Positions 12,127-22,750 of a stretch of 60,000 nucleotides of DNA are shown here, one piece after another; position 1 is the first letter of the stretch, and each line of letters opens with the position of its first letter. The stretch spans positions 1,015,001 through 1,075,000 of the forward strand of contig JAQGDQ010000014.1 in NCBI GenBank assembly GCA_030141605.1, given 5' to 3'. The translations under genes were made by a program, and so were the position numbers. This DNA is from Tubiluchus corallicola. Taxonomy: Eukaryota > Priapulida > Priapulimorpha > Priapulimorphida > Tubiluchidae. The notes beneath the pieces were generated by a model. The model did no database searches. It saw only the letters and a program-made list of their open reading frames with translations, and had not been told where the DNA came from.

Positions 12127-14369
12127 GAGACTACGCCCAATACAACAAACATTCATACTTAATCGACTTAGCAAAAATGAACTGGACCTCCATATATATG
12201 ACTGATAAAATAGATACACAAGTTAATATTCTGACATATAATGTCGAATATTGCCTTAATGTACATGCACCATATAAAAACGTAAAGCAAATCCCACAAC
12301 AAAGCAAACTCAATAACGAAAGTACCTGGACAACACCTGAACTTGACAAACTAAGAATAGCGAAAAACAGAATGTATAATATATGGGAAAAGAACAAAAC
12401 TAAAAACAATCATAACAATTATAAAAAAAAGAGAAATCAATTTAATAATCTTAATAAATGCTTGAAAAATAAACATATACAACAACAATGTAAAAACGCA
12501 ACAAATACCAAAGAAAAATGGAAAATTATTAACAATGTAATAAATAAATGCCGTAACAAACTAACGCGTGTTGATGAAATTAAGATCAACAACACTGTTA
12601 TTACAAAACCCAAAGATATTGCCAACGCGCTAAATGCAATATTCCTGAATCTTGGAAATTTTAAGGGAGTGGCTTCTCATATTAGCAATAATATAATTAA
12701 TAAATTAAAAAACAAATCGTCTAACACAGTATTCTCATTCAAAAGCGTCACAGTAGGAGAAATTAACGACATATTAAATAACCTAAGTTCCAACAAAGGG
12801 AGTGGACCATCAGATATTCCTATCAAAATTCTAAAAGATAGCGCATCTGTAATAGCCCCGCATATGACTTACATTGCTAATCAGATAATTATGAGAGGCG
12901 AATTTCCAACGGTATGTAAAATGGCAAACGTGACTCCAATCCATAAAAAAGATCCAAAATGTGATCCCATGAATTATCGCCCAATTTCCGTAATCCATTG
13001 TTTCGGCAAAGTTTGGGAAAGGGTAATTTATGATCAGATAAATTCATATGTAAATAAACATGAACTTTTATCAAAACATCAGTTTGGCTTCCGTAAACAC
13101 CATTCAACCATTGACGCCCTAATACACACAACAGAAAATTGGAGACATAGTTTAGACAACAAGCAATACATTTTAGCAGCATTTTTGGATTTAAGTAAAG
13201 CTTTCGATAGCATTAATCACGAACTACTTTACGATAATTTAAAACAAATCGGATTAGATTCGATATCGTTAAAACTGATACAAAATTATCTCAAAGATAG
13301 ACAACAACGAGTAAAGTTAGATACAACCAACTTTTCTGACTGGGCCACGTTAAACAGAGGTATACCGCAAGGAACACTACTAGGTCCGTTATTATTTTGC
13401 CTATATATAAACAACATATCCAGTGTATTAAAACACTCACAAATAACGCAATACGCTGATGACACTACAATCTACATAGCCCATGAAAATGTCCAAACTG
13501 CAAAAAATTATTTAGAAGAAGATATAAAAAATATAAATATGGCATTTAGTCATTACAAGCTAAAAATGAATAATGACAAAACAGAATTCATGATACTGTC
13601 ACCCTCATTAAATACTAATGATGCATCATCAACCACTTTGACAATAGATAATGCTGTAATCAAACAAACTAACAATGTTAAATTCCTGGGCATACAAGTA
13701 GACAATAATCTTTCATGGGATGATCACTTTAATAACATATACACAAAAATGGCATCTAGCACATCATATCTCCGACAAGTTAAAGGGCAACTAACAAAGG
13801 AAACTAAAACACTAATATATAAAACTTTAGTTCTACCACACTTCTTATATGGATGTACGCTACTTCAAAAAACCAAAAGAGAAAATTACTTAAAATTAAA
13901 TCTCCTTCAAAACTATGCGTTGAGATTGATAGCTGGGTACTCATACAAACACAAGGCAGGTAGACAAAAATTCAAAGCTTCAACAACTAACCTGAGAAAA
14001 ACTTTAAAATTCCCAATCATTGAAGCACACAAAGAATATTTTACTCTGCTTTTTATATTTAAATACATTAACAACATCAGCAAACCATTCCAGAATAACA
14101 GATTTACCTTTTTTCCAAATCCTATCGTTAATTCCAGAACATTCAATCTAAAACAAATTAGGACAAATACCCACTATGGAACGAACTCTGTAATCAAACA
14201 AGCAATTTTACTTTGGAATTCTCTACCATTACAGGTTAAACAAATCAAGTCCCTATCAGCGTTTAAAACAAAATTAAAATCACTAATATTAACCAGATAT
14301 GAAATACCATCACACCAGTACGACAACATACACACTAATTCCGAATTCATATACCCACGGCCATATTAA
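12123..14369 (+). CDS. LINE ORF2-type reverse transcriptase, endonuclease domain missing
   Basis: 748 codons, no internal stop. It starts just after where an APE endonuclease would end in full-length LINEs, so the copy lacks that domain. The first codons are created at the junction with flanking DNA. RT motifs are in order: PIHKKD and NYRPIS, AAFLDLSKAFDSINH (first catalytic Asp), RGIPQGTLLGPLLF, QYADDTTIY (catalytic YADD) and FLGIQVD. The C-terminus has LWNSLP and a conserved SLSAFKTKLKSLI ending, with no RNase H. Such proteins nick DNA and copy their own RNA at the target; without endonuclease this copy is unlikely to retrotranspose on its own. The intact frame suggests a fairly recent insertion. 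Confidence 0.9.
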   Translation: MRDYAQYNKHSYLIDLAKMNWTSIYMTDKIDTQVNILTYNVEYCLNVHAPYKNVKQIPQQSKLNNESTWTTPELDKLRIAKNRMYNIWEKNKTKNNHNNYKKKRNQFNNLNKCLKNKHIQQQCKNATNTKEKWKIINNVINKCRNKLTRVDEIKINNTVITKPKDIANALNAIFLNLGNFKGVASHISNNIINKLKNKSSNTVFSFKSVTVGEINDILNNLSSNKGSGPSDIPIKILKDSASVIAPHMTYIANQIIMRGEFPTVCKMANVTPIHKKDPKCDPMNYRPISVIHCFGKVWERVIYDQINSYVNKHELLSKHQFGFRKHHSTIDALIHTTENWRHSLDNKQYILAAFLDLSKAFDSINHELLYDNLKQIGLDSISLKLIQNYLKDRQQRVKLDTTNFSDWATLNRGIPQGTLLGPLLFCLYINNISSVLKHSQITQYADDTTIYIAHENVQTAKNYLEEDIKNINMAFSHYKLKMNNDKTEFMILSPSLNTNDASSTTLTIDNAVIKQTNNVKFLGIQVDNNLSWDDHFNNIYTKMASSTSYLRQVKGQLTKETKTLIYKTLVLPHFLYGCTLLQKTKRENYLKLNLLQNYALRLIAGYSYKHKAGRQKFKASTTNLRKTLKFPIIEAHKEYFTLLFIFKYINNISKPFQNNRFTFFPNPIVNSRTFNLKQIRTNTHYGTNSVIKQAILLWNSLPLQVKQIKSLSAFKTKLKSLILTRYEIPSHQYDNIHTNSEFIYPRPY

Positions 14370-14594
14370 TTAAATCATAGTTTTTTTTTTTTTTATATTT
14401 TTTTGTGTATAGTTGTAAATATGTTTGATTTTATTCATCATTACTGCACAGTAGTTTAGATTGCACTGACGCATTTGCCTTCAGCAGTGTAAGTTTTTAT
14501 TAACTAACACTGATTGATTATCTCTATAAAGTTTTTATCAGTGATTATCAATGTTTTTAATGGCAAATAAAGATTATTATATATATATATATAA
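12127..14594 (+). mobile_element. 5'-truncated non-LTR retrotransposon (LINE), CR1/L2/jockey-like
   Basis: Holds one long ORF (12123-14369), a short 3' UTR with AATAAA at 14566-14571 and a 3' tail that is a (TA)n run rather than poly(A), as in several CR1/L2-type LINEs. The left edge falls where the flanking older LINE is interrupted, and the right edge where it resumes at about 14595. No clear target duplication is visible. It lies in transporter intron 3, antisense to the gene. The clade is inferred from protein motifs only. Confidence 0.88.
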
Positions 14595-14936
14595 CTCATT
14601 AAAATTTCCCTGTCCAGTCAATAATCTAACTGCTGCTATTTCTACTTTTCTTTCGGATTTTCCAACTTTTAACGTAAGAGTCTGATCTAAATTTTTATGT
14701 GACAAATTGGCTGTAGTATCCACACGCAGCTGATCATTTGTTTTCAGTTTATTACTCCATTTCATATTTAAATAGGATTGTATATAATTTTGACGGTAGT
14801 GAAACACGCTTTGTTGTAACTCTGCCACACGTTCGGAGCGAATATCAACATGTTTAATTACGTTCAAGACGTCTCGTACGTTGCTCATATGTAGCCGAAG
14901 CAAATAGAAAGTTGCGAAAAAGTTCACTGACTGCAT
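14595..14936 (-). pseudogene. Older LINE relic, upstream part
   Basis: Minus-strand frame ending in ERKVEIAAVRLLTGQGNFNE. This matches the family pattern of a region that precedes the C-terminal finger (an RLLTGHG-like block). It joins in frame, across the inserted LINE, to the segment at 11836-12126. Upstream sequence (SVFHYRQNYIQSYLNMKW) is less clear. Confidence 0.6.
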
Positions 14937-15162
14937 TAAACGAAGGGAAAGTTGTTAAATACACCAAATCAAAAAAAGTGTATGTAGATGAAAATGGTTA
15001 AGAACTACAAGTGCTAACAACACAGTACAATACAAATCTTTTACAAACTGATTAAAAACAATACATTATAATAAAAGCTAATAATCTCGTTAAACTTCTT
15101 TTAAACGAATTCAATCTTAACTAAAATTAATCTGCAGTGTTTTAATTGATTTATAATTATAC

Positions 15163-15382
15163 CGGCAATTAGAGAAGAAATGATAAGTGGCAGAATCATC
15201 ATCTTCAACATCCTCATTAAAATGTCTCCAGGAAACGATACGAGCATGATAGTGTCTTCTGTGTAGTCCGCATATCTCACCAAAAAACCAATTATAATTC
15301 CTAACACAACACCCGTTATTGTCATTATTAGCAAGAGGTTGTCTCTCAGCCATCCTTTGCATGACGTAGCAGCAGCCATCGC
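15163..15382 (-). CDS. SLC1A2: Transporter coding exon 3 (TM1-TM2)
   Basis: Residues 35 to the first base of codon 108. Encodes the TM1 hydrophobic stretch and the TM2 signature [20 protein letters not shown], a conserved SLC1 motif. Acceptor tttcacag, donor gtataa after the first base of a glycine codon completed in exon 4. Confidence 0.93.
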
Positions 15383-15838
15383 CTGTGAAAGAATCACAAT
15401 AATCAGCCTAGACGTTACACTGAACTTGATTTTCAGTGTTAAAAATAAGTTAATGTTAAAGTTAAGTATCACATGTCTATACACAGCATTGACGGTAACA
15501 CGCCACTGTAGAGAACAATGGCTTTAAACAGTGGATGCCGAAGAATACTTATTATACTAACGTGGAGATTTAACTGTTTTGATGCAGATAAAACTATGCA
15601 AAAGACTAAACTGTCTTTTTTCGTGTAGGGCCTTAATCAATGAAAGCAATTCTATTAACTACTTCCGTATTGAGAAAACAAAACTGACTAACTAATAAAT
15701 TACCATGGTTATTATTAAAGCAAAAATTTTGACTTCTGTGTTATTGAAATTGAGCTTAGGTCATCTCATGCGTTTGCCTGTACATCAAATAGCACAACTA
15801 CCTCTGAAACTGGTGATATTAATTTGTAATAGTATGAA

Positions 15839-15958
15839 AGCATTTGCCTTTAACAGTTGTGTGAATTTTATTCTCATGCTGCGATGTTCTTTTATGCTTT
15901 TATAGTTATGAATATCGATTTTTTTATGGCAAATAAAGATTATTATTATATATATTTT
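15839..15958 (+). repeat. Second, short 3'-end copy of the same LINE family
   Basis: Shares gcatttgcctt and, at the end, atggcaaataaagattatta plus TA repeats with the tail of the LINE at 14470-14593. It is diverged in between. It is a strongly 5'-truncated and older insertion in intron 2's neighbour, the 3' side of intron region 15383-16791. Confidence 0.75.
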
Positions 15959-16791
15959 TTAGAAACGTAATGTCGCTTATTATATAGTTTATGCACTAAA
16001 AACATGCACAGCGCAAAATCCAACGGCCCAGCTCACTGGATTCCTCTAGTGATCCTCTAATATGAGACCTTCTAGCCTTGGATCGTCAGAGGTGTCTTAA
16101 CTACATTCAGTTCAATAAGAAACAGTTTCATGTGACTACCAGGCTTGGCACTGTTTAACTTTCACAGCCAAGCACAATCTGCGACCACACAATTCTGAAT
16201 TTCACTTAATCATAGTATCTTAAACTCTAGATAAATCAACTCATGGTAAACCTTAGAGGTAGATAAAGCACAATTTAGTTGAATAAATTAGAAGCCAATG
16301 GTTGTTAATCACTGAATCTAGAATCTTACTTGCTGTTAATCTTAGAATGACGATTCTAAGAAATTTGCAAATTTCGTTGGCAATGTGTTTCTTAATCAAC
16401 GAATATAATTCTACTGCTGAAAGCGGTTTCAGATTGCCTCCTATTTAGCAAACATTCCTACACTGACAAAGCTGTGAAAGGTGAGTAGTATCAGTTCAGG
16501 TGAATGCATGGATACTTCAATGATACGTACACTGAGCATTGACAATTGAGTGATCATTGTAGTAACAATGAAAAAACTATTTCTACAGCCAAGCTGGTAG
16601 GCTTCTCTAATCATATCTATTATTTCAGTAAATTAATTCTATAAAAATTTCTATGTTAGAATGGGGTTCAAAAGCTATTTTGCTACCAATAAGTTAAAAA
16701 ATGACTGCCACTGATTAAAAAAAAGTTTAATGAACACGTAAGTATCGAATTATAATTTATGTAATTATACTAGAAAATGATACCCTGTTAC

Positions 16792-16851
16792 CTGTGGTAA
16801 ACGTGTATGGACATCACTGTCTAGATTCATTATTTCATTATCCAAGTCATC
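16792..16851 (-). CDS. SLC1A2: Transporter coding exon 2 (60-base exon)
   Basis: A 20-codon exon, residues 15-34, beginning DDLDNE and ending TRLPQ. It has an AG acceptor (…aaaggag) and a gtaaca donor and is phase 0 at both ends. Its inclusion or skipping would keep frame, so it may be a cassette exon. It adds acidic residues to the cytoplasmic N-terminus. It is inferred from splice signals and frame only; transcript data would settle it. Confidence 0.6.
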
Positions 16852-17188
16852 CTCCTTTTGTAGCGTTAAAATAAAAGGTGCAGCGGTAAAAATAATTTTA
16901 TTTCTTCACATCCAAACAGATCTATATGTACCGCCCACTTTTTTATAAATGCATGTACCCACTAAATGTACACCATGATACTCATGCACATGTACGTCAA
17001 GCACAGTTGTTATGAATTAACAATTTTTTTACAAAATTGTGTTGACAATTGATATTATAATATATAAAGTTTCAGATTTTTAGATGATAACTAGTTTACA
17101 AACTTGTTTAGGCAGAGGCTGACTGTCAGATCAAATCTTTGCAAATGAACTTATTATAATGAAAATTAAATTTTAAAACCATACTCAC

Positions 17189-17230
17189 TCGTTGCCTTGG
17201 TGGTCGAACAACTGCGTTCTCCCCCGTCAT
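17189..17230 (-). CDS. SLC1A2: Transporter coding exon 1 (start codon)
   Basis: Encodes residues 1-14, MTGENAVVRPPRQR, the start of the cytoplasmic N-terminus. Donor gtgagt follows the last codon, so the junction is phase 0. The sequence before the ATG ends in a pyrimidine-rich stretch plus TAG, a possible acceptor with the exon edge at 17249. The 5' UTR may therefore begin in a separate upstream exon. The start is chosen because it is the only ATG in frame in this exon. Confidence 0.75.
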
Positions 17231-18669
17231 ATTATCCGCTTGTTACTTCCTACAAAAAACAACAACAAACAAATGACAATATTCACGGTACCCGTAAACA
17301 ACTTCTCAGGCAATAATTTAGTTACGTGAAGTTCACAAAATATATCAAGTAGTTAGTCTTTATCTAGTAAATTTATTTTGTTCCCGAATGAACTGCTAAG
17401 CAAACAGTTTAACTGTAATTGGAATTACTGGATGCAAGGTAGCTGGCAATTTGACTTTTTAGATTTTGCCATTTTATTGTTAGAAAATAAGGTGAGAACC
17501 AAAAATACCATACCAGTTCTAACAATTAGGTATAGAAAACTATAGAAAGCTATAAAGCAAGTATACTGCATACAAAGGAAAACTCCTGCAAAACGCAAGG
17601 CTTGTCCTTATTGATAACTATGGATCTTCGAATGAACGCAGAGAGAGGAGCGAGGCCAGGAGACCAGGGCTCACAATAGCTATCACAACAACATGTGAGA
17701 ATCGATTAGTTGAAACTGCCTTAGATGCATAATCAATGATGAACAGCTGTGCCTATGCGAAAAATCACGAACTCTTTACAAGTGCAAAATGTTCGACGAA
17801 CAAAGTTCAACTTGACTGTGTGCCAAAACCATCTTCCTCACATGTGATTTAGATTTAAACTGCAAAAACCTGCAAGAAAATAGTGGGATTTCAAGCAAGG
17901 CACAGTGGCTTCTAAGAATATTCATTTCAGGCGTGGCGATGACTAAAAAGCTGTCTAAGACGAGTCTATAGAGAAAATCCAAGTACGTGATCTAGACACG
18001 TAAAGTCTTCGTTCGCTTTGATTACAAGTTTTTCTTGTCTAAAAACACAATGTAATGTTGCACTCGCGTCTTAGATTATTTTACATGCAGCGCTACTATT
18101 ACCATGGAGGATGGACGTGCTATGGCACAAAAGGTATAGGTAGTACGTCTCTTACTAAGATCAACAAGTGTTGCTAATGCGGTTACTGTTCTTCTTCTTC
18201 TCCTTGTTCGTCCTCATTTTTCGGGCAAAAGTGATTCAGTTGTTCACTGTTCTCCAGAAACTGCAACATCACTGTTGCTTTTCGGTTTTAGTGATTCGTC
18301 CAACTTAACATTTTGCCGGCCGTTATCTGTCAGTCTGTGCCAAGAAAGCAATTTATTACAGCTCGCTGCACAACATGGCATCAAAGTTATTTACTATTAC
18401 AGTATAAATCACTCATTATAATTACTCGTAACGTTAAGCAGTGTAATACAAACACGAAGAATTAATTAAAGTTGTACTTTCGTAATTAAGTTACTTGTAA
18501 CATCAAGCAGTCTAATACAAAACAAGAAAAATTAACAATATTAAAGTTGTACTTTCGTTATTAAGTTGTAATGATTTAAGCGAAATTAATACACACGTAG
18601 TCACAAAGCTGGTAATTAATTATTTCGTGTTTAGTGCAATGAAATTGCAAAGGTTGGAAAGTTGTTGGC
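17231..18669. other. Upstream flank of the transporter gene; no further exon identified
   Basis: Likely holds the promoter and any untranslated first exon of the transporter, but I see no motif that marks a transcription start. Moderately AT-rich, with no sizeable ORF that I recognise. Confidence 0.4.
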
Positions 18670-18745
18670 ATTTCTCGACTCGAACCTGAAACCTTGACAT
18701 TTACTCGACACGCTTCATGTAATCAACTCATCATGGCTGACACTA
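18670..18745 (-). repeat. tRNA-like SINE head
   Basis: On the minus strand, TGAGTTGATTACATGAAGCG resembles an A box and GGTTCGAGTCG (18676-18686) a B box, at tRNA-like spacing. The T stem does not pair properly, so this is a tRNA-derived SINE promoter rather than a working tRNA gene. Confidence 0.5.
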
Positions 18746-19205
18746 TTACTTACGCCTAATTGCTATTTACTTGTATCAGTCGATCCATGATTTTGGACCT
18801 TTAAATTAGCTGATTAGTTATTGAACTAGTATAGACACAGATTATTCGATATATACGAGACTACTGGGTGCCTAGCTTCAAGTGGGAAAGCCGCAAAATT
18901 TGGACAATATTTGATTGAGTTTAGGTCCGTTTCCCAAAAAAGTGCTTCCCAGAAAACTTTTTTCACAGAAAACTATTTCACAGAAAAAATAACTTCTCAG
19001 AAAAAAATGCCAGGAACTTTTTTCCAGAAAGATTTTTTTGACGGAAAAATCACGGCTACTTTTCAAGTGCTAAATCTGTTATTTTGGTAGGATGACACCT
19101 TCGATTTCTCTTTATCTGCTTGCTTCTCCCCTTTACCTCTTTCCCTTCCTACACCCTCTAGTCTTCTTACTATTTCTTTTTCCTTGTCTGTCTCTTTCTT
19201 TTTGT

Positions 19206-19221
19206 CACACACGCACGCGTG

Positions 19222-19306
<85 letters not shown>
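19206..19306. repeat. (CG/CA)n tract, about 100 bases of alternating purine-pyrimidine
   Basis: Begins CACACGCACGCGTGCGCGCG and continues as pure CA repeats. Alternating purine-pyrimidine sequence of this type can adopt Z-DNA under negative supercoiling. The ORFs through it are artefacts. Confidence 0.95.
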
Positions 19307-19308
<2 letters not shown>

Positions 19309-19948
19309 ACCCTCCCCTTCTCTCTCGCTCTCTTTCCGTGCCGCTTTTCAGTAACAGCTGTCAAAACGGGGGATTCCTTTAAACAGAATGTAAGCCGTTT
19401 GAGATTCAGGTTAATTTTGAAAAGTTGAATACGTGCTGCCCTGGTGTTGTAGCCCTGTTCCGAGGTTGTAGAGAACTTTGTGAATAATTTTGACAGCTGT
19501 TCATTGGAAAGCGGTGAAGTAACAACTTGCATAATGGTCTTTTTAACTCATTGTGAACGCTGTCTTCGTGCTAAATGCAAACTTATCCACCGTGTCAACG
19601 AACTACATACGATGAATGATTCACTGAATGCCGGGCTTTACAATTATTTTCCGTAACTACGTATTATACGCTAAATTTTTGGCTAAAACTTCTAACCAGG
19701 TTATTCACTGAAAGTTCACAGTCACGTTGTATAATGTCAAATCGTAGACTACAAACGTACTACGTAATCACTCGCTAACAGTGTTTACTTAGAAGAATGT
19801 TTGTCTAACAGAATATTATGAATCTATCATGATGTACTAATTCTGATTTTTGTTAAAAAACAAATTTATTAAAACTTTAAAACGCAACATACTAAAAACA
19901 TGACAAACGTTTCGACTGTACAGCCTAGAAATCATATTCGGTGTGATA

Positions 19949-20139
19949 GTGACAGGTAATAAAGTCACAGGGAAAAGTCATAATTTTGGCTAAGAAAACA
20001 AGTCACAGGAAAAAAATCACAATTAATTTTCGCTAAGGTTAGGGTTAGGGTTAGAGTTGGTTTTGGGTTAGGGTTCATTTTTCTTAAGTCTTTTTCCTGT
20101 GATTTTTTAAAGACTACCAGTGACTTTTTAACCTGGAAA
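19949..20139. mobile_element. Small inverted-repeat element (MITE-like) with telomere-like core
   Basis: The ends CAGGTAATAAAGTCAC (19953-19968) and GTGACTTTTTAACCTG (20120-20135) are imperfect inverted repeats, with a second inverted pair tcacaggaaaaa / tttttcctgtga inside. The element is flanked by a 9-base direct repeat cggtgtgat at 19940-19948 and 20140-20148, consistent with a target duplication. The centre is a TTAGGG-type block. No coding capacity. Confidence 0.65.
20035..20075 (+). repeat. Interstitial telomere-like (TTAGGG)n block
   Basis: Several GGTTAG units with variants such as ttagagttgg and ttttgggtta, inside the inverted-repeat element above. It is interstitial, not a chromosome end. 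Confidence 0.85.
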
Positions 20140-22485
20140 CGGTGTGATGCACTTACAGTATACAAATAGTAACCAGATGCAGTATGCTCTGTCACACTGA
20201 GAGCGAATGCTATAAGCTGTGCAGTTAAAATTTTTATCATGTTTTTATTATGATTGAGTTTAAAAGTTTCTAAATTTAAAGTTGTTTCTTTCAACAGTAC
20301 TGTGTGGAATTCCGAGTTAAATTTCGTAAAGCACCGATTTCACAACCTCTGATTTCACCTCAATTTCTTCATTATCTTAGTAAAAAAAAAACACATGGGA
20401 AACATCTATTTTTTGTAAGGAACGAACAGCAATGCCGACCCCTCTCTTTGTGGAATTGCCAGCAAAATACACAAAAACTCGAATCCACTAACTTTTAATG
20501 CATTCTGCTGTAATACAAATTGCTTTGAAGCCCAGAATAATGTTTACAGTCGTAAAGTATAAATAATGTCATCTGCACAGCTTCACTCCAGAACTGCAAT
20601 GCATGAAATATAGAATTGTTTTCAAAATCAGTATAACATGGTCTCTGGAACGCGTTAGAGTTTCGTTTTGTGGTCCGCATTCCAAGGCATATGAAAATCA
20701 CCCATCTAAGTTATGTTAGTGAAATTGCCACACTTCCAGATTTCGAAATCATTAGTGTAAAGGAATTTAGAGATATTATGCCGTTTGTAAGGCTTAACCT
20801 TCGATAAACATTTGTCGACAAAACGCTATCAAGATCCCAAGCGCCCAAAAGAATTTTACAGGCGTATAATTTTTGACAGACTACACCTAGCTAAGTGATA
20901 TCTACAAGTATAGCACGCTTGGTCACTAAACAGCACTGTTAATACTGTAATAATGTGCTATTTAAAACTTATTCATTTTCTTCGTGAATAGCATGTTAAA
21001 CAAACATTCTCCGTGGTTCAACAAACTGCCTTTCGACCATAAAATAGACAAACCAACGATCAATTGCCACTTAGAATTATGAAGAACCTTCTAACGTACA
21101 TTTGAATAAACCCAGTTATTTTAACTATGCACATGAAAGATTAATAAGTACCCAGCAGACAATGGTGGCATTTAAACATGCAAGTAATAATCTTCAGGCA
21201 AATTGCTTCTTCACAGTGACGTATGACAATTTACTGACAAAGCCTTTATGCCCGCCTGTCATTTATCGTGTTTCTACGCCTTAAAATCGCACGCGGGAAT
21301 TCGGCATATTATTTACAGACTATTGCCACTTCATAACAATAACATAATAGGCCCAGTACCTGTCTAACTAGCGAATGGCGAAATGCATGTAACACCGAAC
21401 GCGAAATTGTGTTTCTGTGGTAATAATTCTTTCACGTAAGTCATTTTTGAAAACAATAGTATGTTTCCTTTCTATATTTTAAAGAGTAGATTGTTTTGAC
21501 ATATAGTTTAAGATTGGGTCCGGTTTTGCTTTAAAGGGAAGAAAATGGGTACCTGAAGTAGGTTTCAGGAAATTCGCCTTAAAACATTATTTTACTTTCA
21601 GCAGTTTTATGCATGTATCCCACTCGCGTTAAGGGGAATTTTCGTTTGTTTTCATTTTAAATCTCCCGCAATACTGTTCCGACGGCGAAGTATTGGTTAC
21701 TGATATCTAGGACATTCGTGGAAACTTTTACGTATTTTAATCTCGTTGGTATATTATTAAGAAAATAGAAATAAGTTAAGTCATTTATACTGCAAGTTTC
21801 TTAAATTACGTAAACATAACTTTTAGAAATTAATTAATCATTTAAGCAAAATTTATCTACTGTTTTCGTTTTCAATTTTTAGGCCTATCTGAGATGACGT
21901 CCCACTCACCAAAATTAGTAACTATAGTCGTGACACAAACGGGATTTTGGTCCAATCGATACAATTATATACGCTGTAATTTTTTTAGTACTAATTAAGT
22001 AGTCTAAACTATATTCTATTCTAATGTTGTGCTTTTTAATACATCCTTTTTGTTACTCGTGTACTGTCATGAATGTGTAATTTATCTTTTATCTTGCCAG
22101 AAACATAGAATGGGACTTCTGGGCCCCAATTATACGTAAAGCTATTTTATTAAGAGTCTGCATACAGCAGAATTTTCTTGATTTACCCCAGGTTTTTATT
22201 TATTATTTACGCCTTTTTGTTTCTTAATGACTGGCACACGCACAGGACTAGTTTCACGAAACTCACAGAGCACACTCCCCAGATAGGGTGATTGATGCTT
22301 ATATGTGACTGTTGCCTCTGGGTCAAAGGGGCAGGCGGAGCTTATTGTTTTTTCCGTTAGGCTGGATCTCATCCTACAGTTTTAGAGCTACAGCCACAAT
22401 TTTTGGTATGTGACTAGGGTCGAGTTATTGTGCATGGCTGAATATGAGCCATTTGCGTATGGGAAAATATTTCGGTAGAGGGAAA
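20140..22485. other. AT-rich intergenic DNA; nothing recognised
   Basis: Only short chance ORFs on both strands, no splice-framed coding signal and no clear repeat up to the start of the decayed tandem array near 22486. Confidence 0.5.
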
Positions 22486-22750
22486 AACCAAAATCGAGGT
22501 GGTCGCGGATACCAATGCGTGTAATGTCGAGTAACAGTAATGTGTGATATATAAAATGACACGTCTCGATGAGATAAATCGAATGGTATTGGTTACGTTC
22601 AGATTGGTTGTCATTGACCCCGCGCTTTGGGACACAAACCAAAATCGAGGGGTTGGATCATCAGTGTCGCAAGTGTCGAGTAACAGTGGCTTGTAGTATG
22701 TCAAATGAAGTTCTTGATGAGGCAAATCGAATGGCTTGAGTTATGCCTAG
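22486..22750. repeat. Decayed tandem array, about 151-bp units, left half
   Basis: Units start at 22486 and 22637, both with aaccaaaatcgagg, followed by tgtcgagtaacagt and aaatcgaatgg at corresponding places. The second unit is cut by the LTR retrotransposon at 22750 and resumes after 31136. Confidence 0.75.

Larger units (their letters stand above)
5109..17230 (-). other. SLC1A2: Gene: EAAT2-like sodium-dependent glutamate transporter, 10 coding exons
   Basis: Seen: ten minus-strand exons (17189-17230, 16792-16851, 15163-15382, 10472-10679, 9349-9566, 8371-8497, 7797-8030, 7105-7299, 6384-6518, 5109-5358), each with GT donor and AG acceptor. All phases join, giving 1689 bases, 562 residues plus stop. 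Family: SLC1 proteins are plasma-membrane trimers that take up glutamate/aspartate with Na+ and H+ and counter-transport K+. The HP1 serine pair (369-370), NMDGT (403-407), HP2 region and the DRIRT motif with R484 (counterpart of EAAT3 R447, cysteine in neutral ASCT carriers) point to acidic amino-acid transport. The core reads closest to vertebrate EAAT2 (for example the LDAFLDLIRNLFP stretch at 169-181). The C-terminus is ETNM, a possible PDZ ligand resembling EAAT1 rather than EAAT2. An AG acceptor just upstream of the ATG (exon edge 17249) suggests an untranslated 5' exon that I could not place. Confidence 0.93.

Noticed and set aside
18670-18745. Functional tRNA gene on the minus strand
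   Set aside because: A and B boxes are recognisable but the T stem and acceptor stem do not pair; better read as a SINE head.
19063-19532. Cys-Val and Thr-His repeat ORFs
   Set aside because: They are translations of the CA tract.
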